DNA from: a virus
DNA length: 64,000 bases
Strand: one strand, 5' to 3'
IMG/VR virus record: IMGVR_UViG_3300028025_002503
Coordinates: 1 to 64,000 of that record
Made by a program: the position numbers and the translations under genes. Positions within the stretch are counted from its first letter, which is position 1. Each line of letters opens with the position of its first letter. Positions 17,009-28,900 of this stretch are shown piece after piece. The notes under the pieces were generated by a model that did no database searches, was not told the DNA's origin, and worked only from the letters and a program-made list of their open reading frames with translations.

Positions 17009-19851
17009 TGGCAAAGAAGAAAACACAAGGGTGGTTAGATGCCTATGATGATGAGTTACAATTAGGTGGATATGTCTACCCAGTTAACTATGTGCCACAA
17101 GCAGAGAATGGTATTGAGGGAACAATGGGTGGATTGACAGATCAAGGCTTTGATTACAATGGTGCATGGGGTGGTCCTTCTATGCAATTTGGTGGTAATC
17201 TTGCAGGAGCAGTGGGTTCTATGTACGCACGTGTAGGTGCGCCTAGTAATGGTCCTTATGCAAAGAAAACATTAGCAAGTGCACAGAAAGGTGCATCTGT
17301 TTCAGATAATACAAGGGTTAAACCAGTTATCACTGAAAAACCAATGACTCGTGAAACTGTTAAATCTATAGAGAACCAGTCTTATAGAATGTCTCCTCAG
17401 GAAGCATTATTAAATAAATTAAAAGGAGTAAAGTTAAAAGAAAGTCAAGACAGACTTGATAAAACTGCAGAAAAAATTACAGCAGTTGGTTCTTTCTCTC
17501 CAAACCCTTTCATAAGCATACCCTCAGCTATTGCTAATTTTACACTAGGAACAACAGGAGCACCTACAGCAGAAGATGCAGGTCTTGATCTTATGGGAGT
17601 ACTTGGTTCTGTTGGTACTCCAGAATATGCAAAGAATCTTAGAAAGGTAGCAAGAAGAGTTCCCTTTTTTAAAGGATTAAGTTTTGTTGATGCTGCTTCT
17701 GACATATTTGAATTTACACCAAGTGAAGACTTGTCAAAGAAACAGAACGGTGGAGAAATGAAATTCTACCAAGAAGGACTAGATTGGACTCCTAAAAATA
17801 TTAGTATGAACGGAAGTAAAACACCAAAAGCCCAAGCAGGATGGCAAGAAAAACTTGCTAAAGAAACTGCTAAACTTGATAACCCATTGTCAACATTCCA
17901 ACTTCTAAAGAAGGGATATTCAAAGGATGAGATAAAAACAATACAAGACGCTACAGGCAAAGAAAGACCTAAAGTAGGAACTCCTAAAGGAAAACAATTA
18001 AGTAAAGAAGAAATTCTTGAAAGAAACAAAGCGTACGAGGAAGCTAGAAATGTAGAAAGAGGTACAGAAACTCTATCGAATGTTGCAGATTACGCAATGA
18101 GTGTTCCTGGAAAACTTTTACAAAGTGCATATAAACCAGGATATACAGCAACAGATGCTTTGCTTAATAAACCTAGCGAAGCAGGATTCTTAGAAGAAAT
18201 GATTGCTGATCCATCAAACTTAGCATCATTTGGTTTAAAGGGTTTGGCAAAAGGCGTATTAAAAGGACTAGGAAAAAAAGCAGCTACTAAAGGATTGTTG
18301 AGCTCTGCAATATTGCCTTTTTATAAATCAACTCAACGAGATCCTGGTTCAGTTTCTAGTTTTTTATCTAAACTGGATGAAGTAAAAAGTTTATTAACAG
18401 AACCAGAGGCTAAAGAGGCTTTCAGAAGAGTGGGTGATGTTGTAACTTCAAATACCAATAGATCAATAATTGATCCAAGATACGCAGAAGCAATTTCTGA
18501 TCCTAATCTTCCTTTAAATGCAATTGATAGATATGCAAAATCGATTACATCAATAGATCCTACAGACAATGCTCTGACTTCTGAACAAATTAAATATCTT
18601 AATAATATAACTGGTCTTCAGACAAATTATGGTTTGTTAGATCAATCTATTCCATTTCAAGATAGAATGGGATTTGTAATTGAGAATGCCAAGAACATAG
18701 CTCCAAGAGATCTTCTTCCTTACATGTATGATCTTGATGCTAGGATGTTACCAAATGCTGAAAGAGATAAATTATTAGAAAAACTTTACAAATCATATGG
18801 TGGACAGAGCGTAGATAATCCTATGGCTGAATTCACTGCAGCCACTGATCTTTTTTCATTAGCAGATACATATGCAAATCCATCCTCTAAGCTATCTGAT
18901 AATATTAAAACAAAGATTAAAGAGTTATCAACTCTTGGTGAACAAGCTAGGCCCACTGTTGTCATAGATGCTCCTTATTATGACGATAAGTGGTATAACT
19001 GGAATTCAAAGAATGCCATTGACATGATGGCAAGAAGATGGAATCCAGACAAACGTAGAATAGAACCATATCTATCAATTCCTGATATAACAGAATTGAA
19101 CAGAGAGTCACGTACACAAGGAAAAAACATTATAGACGCTGTAAAAAATGTATTTAGTGATCCTGCAAATAAAGGAGAGTTTTATACAGGATCACATAGT
19201 TTAAGTACAGATAGTTATCCGTTAACTCTATCACTGCTTGCTAGAAATAAAGATCTTGTAGATTTTGTTCCAGTTCATGAAGGAGCACCTTTTAAAATAG
19301 GAACTGAAACTAATTCATTAGGTGGACTTAGTAATTATGCTATAAATAGAAGACAATATTTAAATGAAATAAAACCAATATTTGATAACAGGTTTGGCAA
19401 CATTCCAATTCCACAACAATCACGTTATAGTACACCGAGGTCTACAGCTGCCACTAAACAGCTACAAAACCAATTGTTAGAATCTGCACTACTAAACCAT
19501 CATATCGATGCGTTTAATAAGAAGATAGGAACTAATATGCCTAGTGCGTATTATTCTGGTTACCACAATGATGTACAAAGACCGAATGTTGGAGCAGTTG
19601 TTAAAAAAGATGGAGGTCCTGTTAAAGATGACATGGGATATTGGAATCCAGAAAACTGGGGAAAGCCTGTAGAAATAAACTCTAATGAAATAACAATGCA
19701 AGGAGTTGATCAAGACCTCATAGGTGTTTCTGATGCAGGAGATGTAAAACACATGAAGGCTAATAGTCCTAATAATTATAAATTCAAGGGCAAGAAAGTT
19801 ACAGAATATCCTGTTAAGAAAAATGGTGGTTGGTTAGATAAATACAATTAA
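17008..19851 (+). CDS. cargo/ejection protein, glycine-motif type
   Basis: A 947-residue virion protein probably packed inside the particle and ejected. The N-terminus has GWLDAYDDELQLGG and a glycine-rich low-complexity stretch; the C-terminus ends with KKNGGWLDKYN, so a GWLD motif marks both ends. Other K-x-GG sites include KKQNGGEMKF and KKDGGPVKDD. A moderately hydrophobic stretch around residue 165-200 (FSPNPFISIPSAIANFTLG) could contact a membrane. The region before the C-terminus (ENWGKPVEINSNEITMQGVD) is a block I associate with crAss-like cargo proteins. No catalytic motif was recognised. Confidence 0.65.
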   Translation: MAKKKTQGWLDAYDDELQLGGYVYPVNYVPQAENGIEGTMGGLTDQGFDYNGAWGGPSMQFGGNLAGAVGSMYARVGAPSNGPYAKKTLASAQKGASVSDNTRVKPVITEKPMTRETVKSIENQSYRMSPQEALLNKLKGVKLKESQDRLDKTAEKITAVGSFSPNPFISIPSAIANFTLGTTGAPTAEDAGLDLMGVLGSVGTPEYAKNLRKVARRVPFFKGLSFVDAASDIFEFTPSEDLSKKQNGGEMKFYQEGLDWTPKNISMNGSKTPKAQAGWQEKLAKETAKLDNPLSTFQLLKKGYSKDEIKTIQDATGKERPKVGTPKGKQLSKEEILERNKAYEEARNVERGTETLSNVADYAMSVPGKLLQSAYKPGYTATDALLNKPSEAGFLEEMIADPSNLASFGLKGLAKGVLKGLGKKAATKGLLSSAILPFYKSTQRDPGSVSSFLSKLDEVKSLLTEPEAKEAFRRVGDVVTSNTNRSIIDPRYAEAISDPNLPLNAIDRYAKSITSIDPTDNALTSEQIKYLNNITGLQTNYGLLDQSIPFQDRMGFVIENAKNIAPRDLLPYMYDLDARMLPNAERDKLLEKLYKSYGGQSVDNPMAEFTAATDLFSLADTYANPSSKLSDNIKTKIKELSTLGEQARPTVVIDAPYYDDKWYNWNSKNAIDMMARRWNPDKRRIEPYLSIPDITELNRESRTQGKNIIDAVKNVFSDPANKGEFYTGSHSLSTDSYPLTLSLLARNKDLVDFVPVHEGAPFKIGTETNSLGGLSNYAINRRQYLNEIKPIFDNRFGNIPIPQQSRYSTPRSTAATKQLQNQLLESALLNHHIDAFNKKIGTNMPSAYYSGYHNDVQRPNVGAVVKKDGGPVKDDMGYWNPENWGKPVEINSNEITMQGVDQDLIGVSDAGDVKHMKANSPNNYKFKGKKVTEYPVKKNGGWLDKYN

Positions 19852-19872
19852 AAACCTGTACAACAAAATATT

Positions 19873-22800
19873 ATGAAGAAAGACATTTTAAAAATTGCTG
19901 GTGTTAAATCTGAGAAAGAGTTTTACTATCTCTATCCTACAGAAGAAGCATTCAAGAGAGCTTTTCCAAAAGAGTTCAAAAAAGCTAAGATGGGTGCTGC
20001 CATGGTTAAGAAACAATTAACCCAGCTTACAGATTTCTCTAATCCTCCACAGGCAGAGATGGGAAGCTATATTGGCGGTGATTCTACAGGATATCAAAAT
20101 ATTAATTTTGGTAAAGTTTATGGTGACATTGATTCATCAATTGGTGTACGCAGCCAAATGGAAGAAATGCAGGATAAGATTGATTATCTAAAAGAACAAG
20201 ATCAAGGTCCAATAGCATCAGCTCCTCAACAAGGAGGAGGTAATAATGACATGATGCAAAAAGCTGGACAAGCAATTAAGATGGCAGCAATGCTTAAAGG
20301 AGTTCCAGTTAATAAACGTGGTGGTAAGGTTCCTAAATATCAAAATGGTCCAACTGGACAACCATTGATATCTATGCCTTCTGCAGGTCAATTTGCACAA
20401 TCAGATTATGATATTACAAATCAGTTTAATCAAAGTAATCCTGGAGCAAATATTGATGCTGGTGTAAATCCTAACTATGGTCAACAACCTGCTCAACAAC
20501 CACAACAAAAACAACCTACTTCTTTAGCCACTACATCAGGAGGAAGACTTATTGATAAAGCTGTAAAACTAACAGGTCCTTTTGCTAAACCTATTGGTAA
20601 GGTTATAAATGCTGGTAGGCAGATTAAACAATCAATTGATCAAGCTGCCCAAGCTAGACAATCTGGTGCTCTTAGTAAGCTTGCACTACAAGCTTCTTCT
20701 ATGAGACCAGAAGAAACTAAACGTAGGTACACTCGTCCTGAAGATGCAATGATTGATCCTAATCAAGTTTCTTCTTCTTATGGAACAGGATATAGCCCAA
20801 TGCAAGCAACTGCTCAATATGGTGCAAGTATTGGTGGTAATCCAACAGAGATACAAAATATGTACAATCCTGGAGACATGTATATGGATCTTGGATATGC
20901 ACCATTGAACGATAATGATAAAGTGAAACAATATAGGAAAGGTGGTAATATTCTAAAAGCATTACCAGGAGCAGCTGTTGTGGCTTTTGCAAATAAAGTG
21001 GGAGATGCAGCACAAGTGGCTGGTGATGTTGGTAGTGGACTTATAGATATGGGCACTGAGAGGCGTATGAAACAGAATCAACAGATGCTTGGACAAACTG
21101 CTTTCCAGTCAGCTACACAAGGAATGCAAAATCAAAATGCTGCATTCATGGAAGATGGTGGATGGGTTAGTCACGATTGGCAACCACAAGTGATTACACA
21201 ATTTGGCGGCTACAATCTCAAAGATCTTCTTAAACCTGACCCAACTATGGACACTCTTAGAGCTGGTGGACATTTAAAGAATTACGCTCCTCCTAGCGCA
21301 CAAGCTATGTCTACAGAAAGAATGGCTATGGGTGGTCAACTTAAAACTACATGGGGTGGATATGCTGAACCTATTTCTTATAATCCACATCTCCCAGGAT
21401 CTGGAGAAACTGTAATGTTCAGGGGTAAGTCACATGAAGAAAGTGATGGAAATGGACATACAGGAATTGGTGTTAAGTATGGTAGTGGTGGTCACGATAG
21501 CTACACTGATTATGCTGAATATGGAACAGAACAAGCTGATGCTGATGTTGAAGTGGAAAGAGGTGAACCAGCTACAGAACTTATGGATAGAGCCACTGGG
21601 GAAACTAGTATGATTGTTTATGGTGATATGAAGATTCCTTCTTATGGTGTAAGTGAACTTAAAGATCCAAAAGCAAAAGGTAAGAAGTTTAAGAACTATG
21701 CAAACGATCTTAGTAAGATAGAAAAAAGACAAGTGTCTATTCTAGAGAAAGCTATTGATAAATTATCAAAACTTGATCCAACAACACCATTTGAGAAACT
21801 AGAATTTGACAGCTTGTCTAAAGTTGCAGATGGTGCAAATATGAAACTCAAAGGACTTGCTGCTCAAAAAGAACTTCTTGCAGGAATCCAAAATGCAATT
21901 CTAGATACATCAAAAGAATTTGGATTGAAGAGTGCTGAACTTGCCAAGGGTAAGATTAAACAAGAAGAAGATCCAGAAATGGCTAAGTTTGGTGGTAAGT
22001 TTACACAAGCTCAAAAGGGTAAGAAAGTTGAAAAGAAGCTTACTAAAGCTGAACTTGCAGCATTGGCTAAGCTTGCTAAAACTATGAAATATACACCACC
22101 TACAGCAGCAGAATTAGCAGCTGAACAAGAACAGCTTTACAAAGACCGTCCTGAGTTTAGACCTCAAGAATATAAAAATCTTACAGAAAAAGAACAAAAT
22201 GCACTTCATCGCAAACGATCTATAGAACTTGGACCTAGATTAGACCCTATGGATTTACAAAAGCTCACTGGTATACCCAATGCTGTTGAGTTAGCTGCAA
22301 TGGATGCTAAATGGAGAACCAACTCAGGTGGACAAGATGGTGACTTGATGAATCTATGGAGAGAAGTTCAACCCTACTTAACTCCTAGTAATCAAGAACC
22401 ATTTGATGCTAGTCAAATTTCACCAGAAATAATGGCTCTTGCTACTAATCAACTAGAACCTGTACAAGCACAAACATTCAAACCTCAGCTAGAAACACCA
22501 TATAGTGTATCTATGCAAGATCAACTGAATGCTAACCAAGCTGACTTCAATGCTCTACAGAGGCAAATGGGATATAACCCAGCAGCTGCAGCAGCTCTTG
22601 CTGCACAGAAATATGCAGCCAATTCTGCTATTCTTGCACAACAACTTAGAGCTAACCAAGAAATGCAAATGGGAATGTTCAATAGAAACATAGGAGTGCT
22701 TAATGATGCCACTCTTAAGAACCTTTCTATTCTAGATCAACAGCAACAAAAACAATCTCAAGCTAGATCAGCTACAAAAGCACAAGGTCAAGCAGCTCTT

Positions 22801-23067
22801 AGTTCTATAGCAGACAAAATAGCTAAACATAAACTAGAGAACAGAACATTGGGAGTTTATGAGAATATGTACAATTATAGGTTTGGTCCTAATGGAAAGG
22901 CTATTAATGTAAATGCTCCTTATGAGTTCAATCTTGATGTAGCCAGCTTAACTCCTGAAGAATTAGAAACTGCTAGAAAATATAGAGATATTCAAGAAAA
23001 GAAAGGAAACAAAAGACAATTAACTGGTAAAAATGGTTCTCTTGTAAAAGCTATCAAAAATCTCTAA
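19873..23067 (+). CDS. cargo/ejection protein, crAss001 gp45-type
   Basis: A 1064-residue virion protein. Order: charged N-terminus; long glutamine/glycine/asparagine-rich region (about 110-290); several GG motifs (KRGGKVPKYQNG, YRKGGNIL, EDGGWVSHDW, RAGGHLKNY, MGGQLKTTWGG); a beta domain (ETVMFRGKSHEESDGNG, then VEVERGEPATELMD and GDMKIPSYGVSEL); GKKFKNYANDLSKIEKRQ; then helical alanine/glutamine-rich segments to the end. The beta block with VERGEP is one I associate with crAss-like capsid cargo proteins. The mixture of disordered and small folded parts suits a protein threaded through a narrow tail. No enzymatic motif was recognised; the gp45-type label is from memory. Confidence 0.65.
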   Translation: MKKDILKIAGVKSEKEFYYLYPTEEAFKRAFPKEFKKAKMGAAMVKKQLTQLTDFSNPPQAEMGSYIGGDSTGYQNINFGKVYGDIDSSIGVRSQMEEMQDKIDYLKEQDQGPIASAPQQGGGNNDMMQKAGQAIKMAAMLKGVPVNKRGGKVPKYQNGPTGQPLISMPSAGQFAQSDYDITNQFNQSNPGANIDAGVNPNYGQQPAQQPQQKQPTSLATTSGGRLIDKAVKLTGPFAKPIGKVINAGRQIKQSIDQAAQARQSGALSKLALQASSMRPEETKRRYTRPEDAMIDPNQVSSSYGTGYSPMQATAQYGASIGGNPTEIQNMYNPGDMYMDLGYAPLNDNDKVKQYRKGGNILKALPGAAVVAFANKVGDAAQVAGDVGSGLIDMGTERRMKQNQQMLGQTAFQSATQGMQNQNAAFMEDGGWVSHDWQPQVITQFGGYNLKDLLKPDPTMDTLRAGGHLKNYAPPSAQAMSTERMAMGGQLKTTWGGYAEPISYNPHLPGSGETVMFRGKSHEESDGNGHTGIGVKYGSGGHDSYTDYAEYGTEQADADVEVERGEPATELMDRATGETSMIVYGDMKIPSYGVSELKDPKAKGKKFKNYANDLSKIEKRQVSILEKAIDKLSKLDPTTPFEKLEFDSLSKVADGANMKLKGLAAQKELLAGIQNAILDTSKEFGLKSAELAKGKIKQEEDPEMAKFGGKFTQAQKGKKVEKKLTKAELAALAKLAKTMKYTPPTAAELAAEQEQLYKDRPEFRPQEYKNLTEKEQNALHRKRSIELGPRLDPMDLQKLTGIPNAVELAAMDAKWRTNSGGQDGDLMNLWREVQPYLTPSNQEPFDASQISPEIMALATNQLEPVQAQTFKPQLETPYSVSMQDQLNANQADFNALQRQMGYNPAAAAALAAQKYAANSAILAQQLRANQEMQMGMFNRNIGVLNDATLKNLSILDQQQQKQSQARSATKAQGQAALSSIADKIAKHKLENRTLGVYENMYNYRFGPNGKAINVNAPYEFNLDVASLTPEELETARKYRDIQEKKGNKRQLTGKNGSLVKAIKNL

Positions 23068-23108
23068 CTCATTCAGTTATACCAAGTTACCAAGTTTCGT
23101 TAGGATGT

Positions 23109-23140
23109 CTTGGTTTATATAATATATTAAATTACATTTG
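23109..23140 (+). promoter_or_regulatory. Bacteroidetes-type promoter (P4)
   Basis: CTTG at 23109-23112 (within CTTGG), a 20-base spacer, and TACATTTG at 23133-23140, a perfect TAnnTTTG. It lies in the 88-base gap before the third cargo gene, 15 bases from its start codon, and would drive the cargo/polymerase genes. Confidence 0.65.
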
Positions 23141-23155
23141 CTAACTTAATCAGAC

Positions 23156-25984
23156 ATGGCTTCATATACAGACGCAATATCACAATTTAACCCCTACGTT
23201 CAACAGCTTCCAGTAGAAGCCATGTTGAAAGTTGGTACGTACAAGCAAGAGAAGTATGAAGAAGGGGTACAAAGAATCCAAGGTCAAATAGACAAAGTTG
23301 CTGGTTTGGACATTATTAAAGATGCAGATAAACAATATCTTCAATCTAAACTTAATGAACTAGGAAGCAAGTTAAAAACTGTAGCTGCTGGTGACTTCTC
23401 AAACTTCCAATTAGTCAACTCTGTAGGAGGAATGGCTAGTCAAATTGGTAAAGATAATAAGGTGGTGAATGCTGTAAGTTCTACAGCATGGTATAGAAAA
23501 CAGAGAGAAAAAATACAAAAAGATACAGATGAAGGAAAATCAGATCCTTCAAATATTTATGCTTTTGATAAAAGAGCAGCAGATTGGTTAAATAATGATG
23601 AGGCAGGTCAAAAATTTTCAGCTGATTATGTTCCTCATTTTGACATATTCAAGTTTGCAAAAGAAACCTTTGATGCTGTAGAACCAGACGGATATTCCTT
23701 TGATCAGATTTATCAACTTGGAGAAGATGGTAAACCCATGACCATTGAATCTAAAGATCCAAGAACTGGAAAAGTTACTAAAAGCCTTGTGTACTCTCCA
23801 ACAATGACAAGACTTGAGAAAGAAGGAAGACTTCCTAAAAAGGTTCAAGAAACCATATCTCAAATATTTTCTGATCCTAGAGTGAGTCGTCAATTAGGTA
23901 TTACAGGTGAATATAACTATAGAGGATATGACGAAACTGGACTTGCAGATAAAGTGATTGCTCAGAGAGATGATTTGATAGATGACTATAATGACACTCT
24001 TGCTGATTTAAATATTAAAAAGACTTCAGGAGAAGATGTACAAGACCAGATAGATGCTGTTGAACAAAGACTTGCCACTGTAAAATCTAACTACGATAAA
24101 TACTTAGAAACTGTAAAAGATAATCCTGATGCAATTAGAGGAAAGTTGTATGAGGATGATGTGTATTCCAGATATTCCACAATGTTTGGAAAGATTAAGA
24201 CAAAGACACAGATAATGGAGAATCCTGCATGGAGAGCTCAATTTGATGTGCAGAAAGAAGCAAACGCACAATCTAGGTGGGCTCAAACAGAAGCTAGACA
24301 AAGATTGGAGTTTAAAGAAACAAAAGAACTTGAAAGAGAAAAATTATCCCAAGCATGGAATATTGCTGTATTAAACGCTTCTACAAAAGGTAAAAAGAAT
24401 GCTGCCAAAGGATTCGGTACTCCTGAAGATACTAGTGGATTTACACAAGGTCAGCAGTTTAGTGATACAGATGTTATCTTTTTAGCTGATAAAGATTATA
24501 GAACTGCCGCTGACACTTTCTCAAAAAGTTCAACAAACTTAGTTTGGGATCAAGCATGTGCTGGTATTGTATCAAATGAAAAAAGACTTTCTGATTTAGT
24601 AAAAAGTGGCAAGTCACCAGAAGAAGCTAAGTATACAATATTAAAAGAAATAGCTGATAGGCGTGGTGTTCCATTGGAAGAGTTTATGACAGGTTACACT
24701 CAAAAGATAATAACCAATTATAACAATCTCACTCCTGAACAAAAAGAAAAGAACCCTCTTCTTGTAGATCAATATAATGTATATAAAAAATCATTAAGGG
24801 GATTCCAAACTCAGAAAGATATTAGAAATGATATAGATGCTCAAACAGAAGCTCTATATGGAAAAACCATATCTAGAGAAATTGCGCTAAAAGATATTAA
24901 AGATCAAAAGATCAAATTGCGTGGTGTAGAATATGATATGACTAAAGATGATATATACGATTTGTCTGTATATCTAAAAGGTAGATTGTCTGTACTAGGT
25001 ACAGCTGGTGGTGTAGATGAGGGTGTAAGAAAAGCTTCTACAGCAGCATTAGGTAGGCTTAGAGCAAGAGGTAAAGAAGAATTAGCAGATGCACTTATTG
25101 AAGATAATCTTGGAAGAAGAGCATATAGGGGTGGTCCTATTTCGTTCATGACAGATTTTACAAAAGGTTTATTTGGATTGAAAGATGCTTACAGACTAAT
25201 TAGGTATAGTGACGATACAACTGATCCATTCTCTCAAATTGAAAAAGTATTTAAGGTTATTGATAATGATCAATTTGCAGGTGGTTTAAAAGCAAAAGCT
25301 GATGTAATTAGAAAAAATTACAACATACAACCTAATATGCGTTCAGAATTATTCACTGGTGATAGTGAAACTGACAAGAATCTTTTGTACATGGTGAAAG
25401 GGTTTACAGGTGGTTATGGTACAAAAAGTGGCGGAAGAATAAATGCTTCTGGTGATTTTGCTGATTTTGCTAAAACAATTGCAGGTGCTGATGCTCCTGA
25501 TAAAATTTCATTAGATGTACAACCTACAATAGGAGCTGATGGAAACGTAAGTGTAGAGATAGTTGCTTACAATAAAGATGATATGAGTAGGGCAGGTGGG
25601 ATGACACTGCAGCCTGATGAAGCTGCTAAACTTGGTACAGATGTAAACACTTTGTATGAAACAAGAGAAGTGGCTGCTTTAAGAAACAAACTAAACTTCA
25701 ATCAAGGAAGTAGCTCTGCAGCTAGTCCAGCAGAAAAATCTACATATATTCAAGGAGACGCATATTTTGATGCTGAAGACTTTGGACAATTAAAGAATTC
25801 AGGATTTAGTGCAAAAGGCAACATTATAAAAAATGGTGGAATATATTATCCATACATATATGTTACAGATGGTCAAAATGAAAAAGTTAGACAGTTAGTA
25901 GGTAGCCCAAGTCTTGGCGCTGCTGTAGGTGCTTTGTTAAGCACAAATTCAACATATGCTAAAATGATTTTAACTGAAAAATAA
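23156..25984 (+). CDS. cargo/ejection protein upstream of the virion RNA polymerase
   Basis: A 942-residue, highly charged, mostly helical protein. The N-terminus (SQFNPYVQQLPVEAML, then VAAGDFSNFQLVNSVGG) is of a type I associate with large crAss-like virion proteins next to the RNA polymerase. Coiled-coil-like stretches occur around residues 265-330 and 375-405. The C-terminal third is glycine and aspartate rich. It has its own promoter and shares a TAATG overlap with the giant polymerase gene, so the two are likely made in matched amounts. It may help load or eject the polymerase; no catalytic motif was recognised. Confidence 0.65.
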   Translation: MASYTDAISQFNPYVQQLPVEAMLKVGTYKQEKYEEGVQRIQGQIDKVAGLDIIKDADKQYLQSKLNELGSKLKTVAAGDFSNFQLVNSVGGMASQIGKDNKVVNAVSSTAWYRKQREKIQKDTDEGKSDPSNIYAFDKRAADWLNNDEAGQKFSADYVPHFDIFKFAKETFDAVEPDGYSFDQIYQLGEDGKPMTIESKDPRTGKVTKSLVYSPTMTRLEKEGRLPKKVQETISQIFSDPRVSRQLGITGEYNYRGYDETGLADKVIAQRDDLIDDYNDTLADLNIKKTSGEDVQDQIDAVEQRLATVKSNYDKYLETVKDNPDAIRGKLYEDDVYSRYSTMFGKIKTKTQIMENPAWRAQFDVQKEANAQSRWAQTEARQRLEFKETKELEREKLSQAWNIAVLNASTKGKKNAAKGFGTPEDTSGFTQGQQFSDTDVIFLADKDYRTAADTFSKSSTNLVWDQACAGIVSNEKRLSDLVKSGKSPEEAKYTILKEIADRRGVPLEEFMTGYTQKIITNYNNLTPEQKEKNPLLVDQYNVYKKSLRGFQTQKDIRNDIDAQTEALYGKTISREIALKDIKDQKIKLRGVEYDMTKDDIYDLSVYLKGRLSVLGTAGGVDEGVRKASTAALGRLRARGKEELADALIEDNLGRRAYRGGPISFMTDFTKGLFGLKDAYRLIRYSDDTTDPFSQIEKVFKVIDNDQFAGGLKAKADVIRKNYNIQPNMRSELFTGDSETDKNLLYMVKGFTGGYGTKSGGRINASGDFADFAKTIAGADAPDKISLDVQPTIGADGNVSVEIVAYNKDDMSRAGGMTLQPDEAAKLGTDVNTLYETREVAALRNKLNFNQGSSSAASPAEKSTYIQGDAYFDAEDFGQLKNSGFSAKGNIIKNGGIYYPYIYVTDGQNEKVRQLVGSPSLGAAVGALLSTNSTYAKMILTEK

Positions 25985-28900
25985 TGCCAGATCAAGAAAA
26001 TCTCATAAACAGAAAAGGTGTAGCGTTAAATCTTCCAAAGACACCAATCGTTCCTTTTTTTCCATCTGCTCCAGCAGCAGAAGATGGATTACCAGGAATG
26101 TCAGTGAATGATTATTTTTCAGCAAAACTGAATGCTCAAAAGCCAGCAATTGAAGATATTCCTGTGTCTTCATTTTATATTGGAGACAGGTATCCAGAAA
26201 CTAGACCTGGTACTGATTATGAGGAAATGGCTGGTCAACAGCAATCATCATTAGATAAGTTGGCAAATGGTACAGTTAAGATGTTAGGTAGTGCAACCAC
26301 CTCTTTTGCATCTGGTACTGTTGGTTTATTGTATGGAACTCTAGCTTCTGTATTTGAACAAAGGTTGGCATCATTAATTGATAATGATGTTACTAGGCAG
26401 ATGGATAACATGTCCAAGAAATTGGAAGATGTTCTTCCAAACTATTATACGAAAGCGGAAACAAATGCTGAATGGTATTCTCCAAACAACGTTCTCACTG
26501 CAAACTTTTGGTCAGATAAGATTATTAAAAACCTTGGATTTTCTTTAGGTGCAATTGCAGGTGGTGCAGCTTGGTCTTCTGTATTTAAAAGTATAGGACT
26601 TACAAATGCATTGGTAAAAGCAGGTGCAGGAATGGAAGCTGCTACAGCTGTAGAGGCTGCAATGACACAGTCTCCTAATCTTCAGAAATATAATGCAATT
26701 GAATCTGCACTAGGTTCTCTTTCACAAAAATATATAAGAACTCCTGCCTCCTCATTATTAAAAAATTCAGACAGAATCCTTACGTCTGCAATGGGAACCT
26801 TTGGAGAAGCATCTATAGAAGGTTTGCAAAATTTAAATGAGTTTAGAAACAAAGCAATTAATGAGTATAGGGATTTGTATGGTAAAACTCCAGAAGGCAA
26901 AGATCTCGAAGATATAAATAAATTTGCTGATAAAATAGGTATGTACACATGGGGCTTTAACACAATGTTGCTTACAGGTACAAACTACATTCAACTTCCT
27001 AAAATCTTAGGATCTTCAAGAAGAGCTGATAAGGCAATGATCAATGAAATTGGTCAGGAAGCTATTGGTGGTGATTTTACAAAAACTGTTGCAAGAACAA
27101 GATTTGGAAAACTAGTTGATGGTGCACGAGGTGTAGGATCTTTGATATTTGCTCCATCAGAAGCATTTGAAGAAGGTGCTCAGTTTGCTGTTCAAACAGG
27201 TGTAGATAATTATTTTGAAAGAGCATATAAAAATAAAGAAGGCGTAAAATCATTCTTTCAGTCAATGAATGAGGTGGGAAAGAATGTATTTGGTGAGGGA
27301 GTAGAAGAAACTCTTGGTACAAAAGAGGGCTTGGAGAACATCCTTATTGGTGGACTATCGGGTGGACTTCAGCAATCTGGAATTGTAGGAACATATACAG
27401 ATGAAGAAACTGGTAAGACAGGTATAGGGTTTGGTAAATCTGGAACACTTGGAGAACAAGGACTGTTTGGTCTTGGTGGTGAAAAAGGAAAGAACACAGA
27501 TCTTGCTGTAGTTGCGCTTAATAAAACTAAGCTTCCTCAACTATTTAAAGATGGTGCAAAGTATTTTGGAATAGGTATGGGTTCTCAACAAATGAGACAA
27601 GATGCTATTGCCAATAATGATAAACTTTCTGAAAAAGATTATGAGGCAGATTACATGTTCTCATATCTTATGCCAAGAGTTAAGTATGGTAAGCTAGCGT
27701 CTGTTGATGGTGAGCTTGCTGCTTATGAAAGTCAGGCAATGACAGTTGATGGTTTCAATGAGTTAAAAACTAGTGGCATTGTAAACAAAGAAGAATCAAG
27801 AGAACAGTTTCTTGAAAGAATCAACCATGTTAGAGAGACAGCTAAAGACATGGACAGGTTATATTCAACTATCAGAGACAAGTATGAGACTGTATACGAT
27901 GATGACAATAAGAGAAAGTACTCAGATGCAGTTTTGGATAAGCTTGTATACGCTGCGTCAAAGATTAAAAATTACGACAGTAGGATTCCTAGCTTAAATG
28001 AAAAATTAGTTATATCAGGAGTGGATGCTCAATCTATAATTGATGATGTTGTTAAGACAGGAAACCTATCTGAAGAAAGTGTAAAAGATGTAGCTGACCA
28101 AATTAATAAGCTTAATGGTACTGATGATCAAATAGAAGATAGTGTTCAGAATGTAAAAGACCTTGCAGAACTTGCATTAAGGAGAAAAAAGTTTATTGAT
28201 GACTACAATGCAATAAAAGCCAATCCTAAAAACTTTGAAGATGTTCCAGATGTTCCCAAAGCTCCTGAAGGTGCTGAGGTTTCCGAAAAACGTACAATTA
28301 AACTAAAGACAAAGATTGGAGAAAAGGATTTTGAAATAGGTACAGAGTATTTTCTTGGAAAAAGAATTTATAAGACCAAAGAAGGATATGAAGTTTATAG
28401 GTTTCCAAAACTCACTATTCTTGGAGAGAATGAGGATGGTACAATTAAAATCAAAGATAGTGATGGGGGAGTGAGGGATGTTTCTAAAGCTGTATTGGCT
28501 GAATACAGACTTCATAAAGTGAGTGATGTTGCTACAAATGAAAATGCAAATTTTTATTTAAGGAACATGAATAATATAGTGTACTGGAATAGAGGAAAGG
28601 ATAAAGGGGGTGAGGTTCCTGGTAGACTTGTATATGATGATAATGGTAAACTCTATTTTGTATATAAGAACAAAAAAGGAGAGATTAAAGAAACAGAAGT
28701 TGGACTTGATTCATTTAAACCTAAGAAGGGATATTTGAATGGAGTGTTTAGGTTTGGGCAAACTCTTACTAAAGAAGATATTGCTGATATTGAAAAAAGA
28801 GAAGCATCTGGAAAAACAAAAGAAGACGTAGAATCAAGAAGGGCTAATAGATTAAAAATACTTAGTGATCTATTTGATGAGGTTTCAGATAAACTAACAT

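Noticed and set aside
20210-20540. Possible tandem repeat array in the glutamine/glycine-rich part of the second cargo protein
   Set aside because: The DNA is low-complexity coding sequence without a regular unit; no CRISPR-like repeat/spacer spacing is present.
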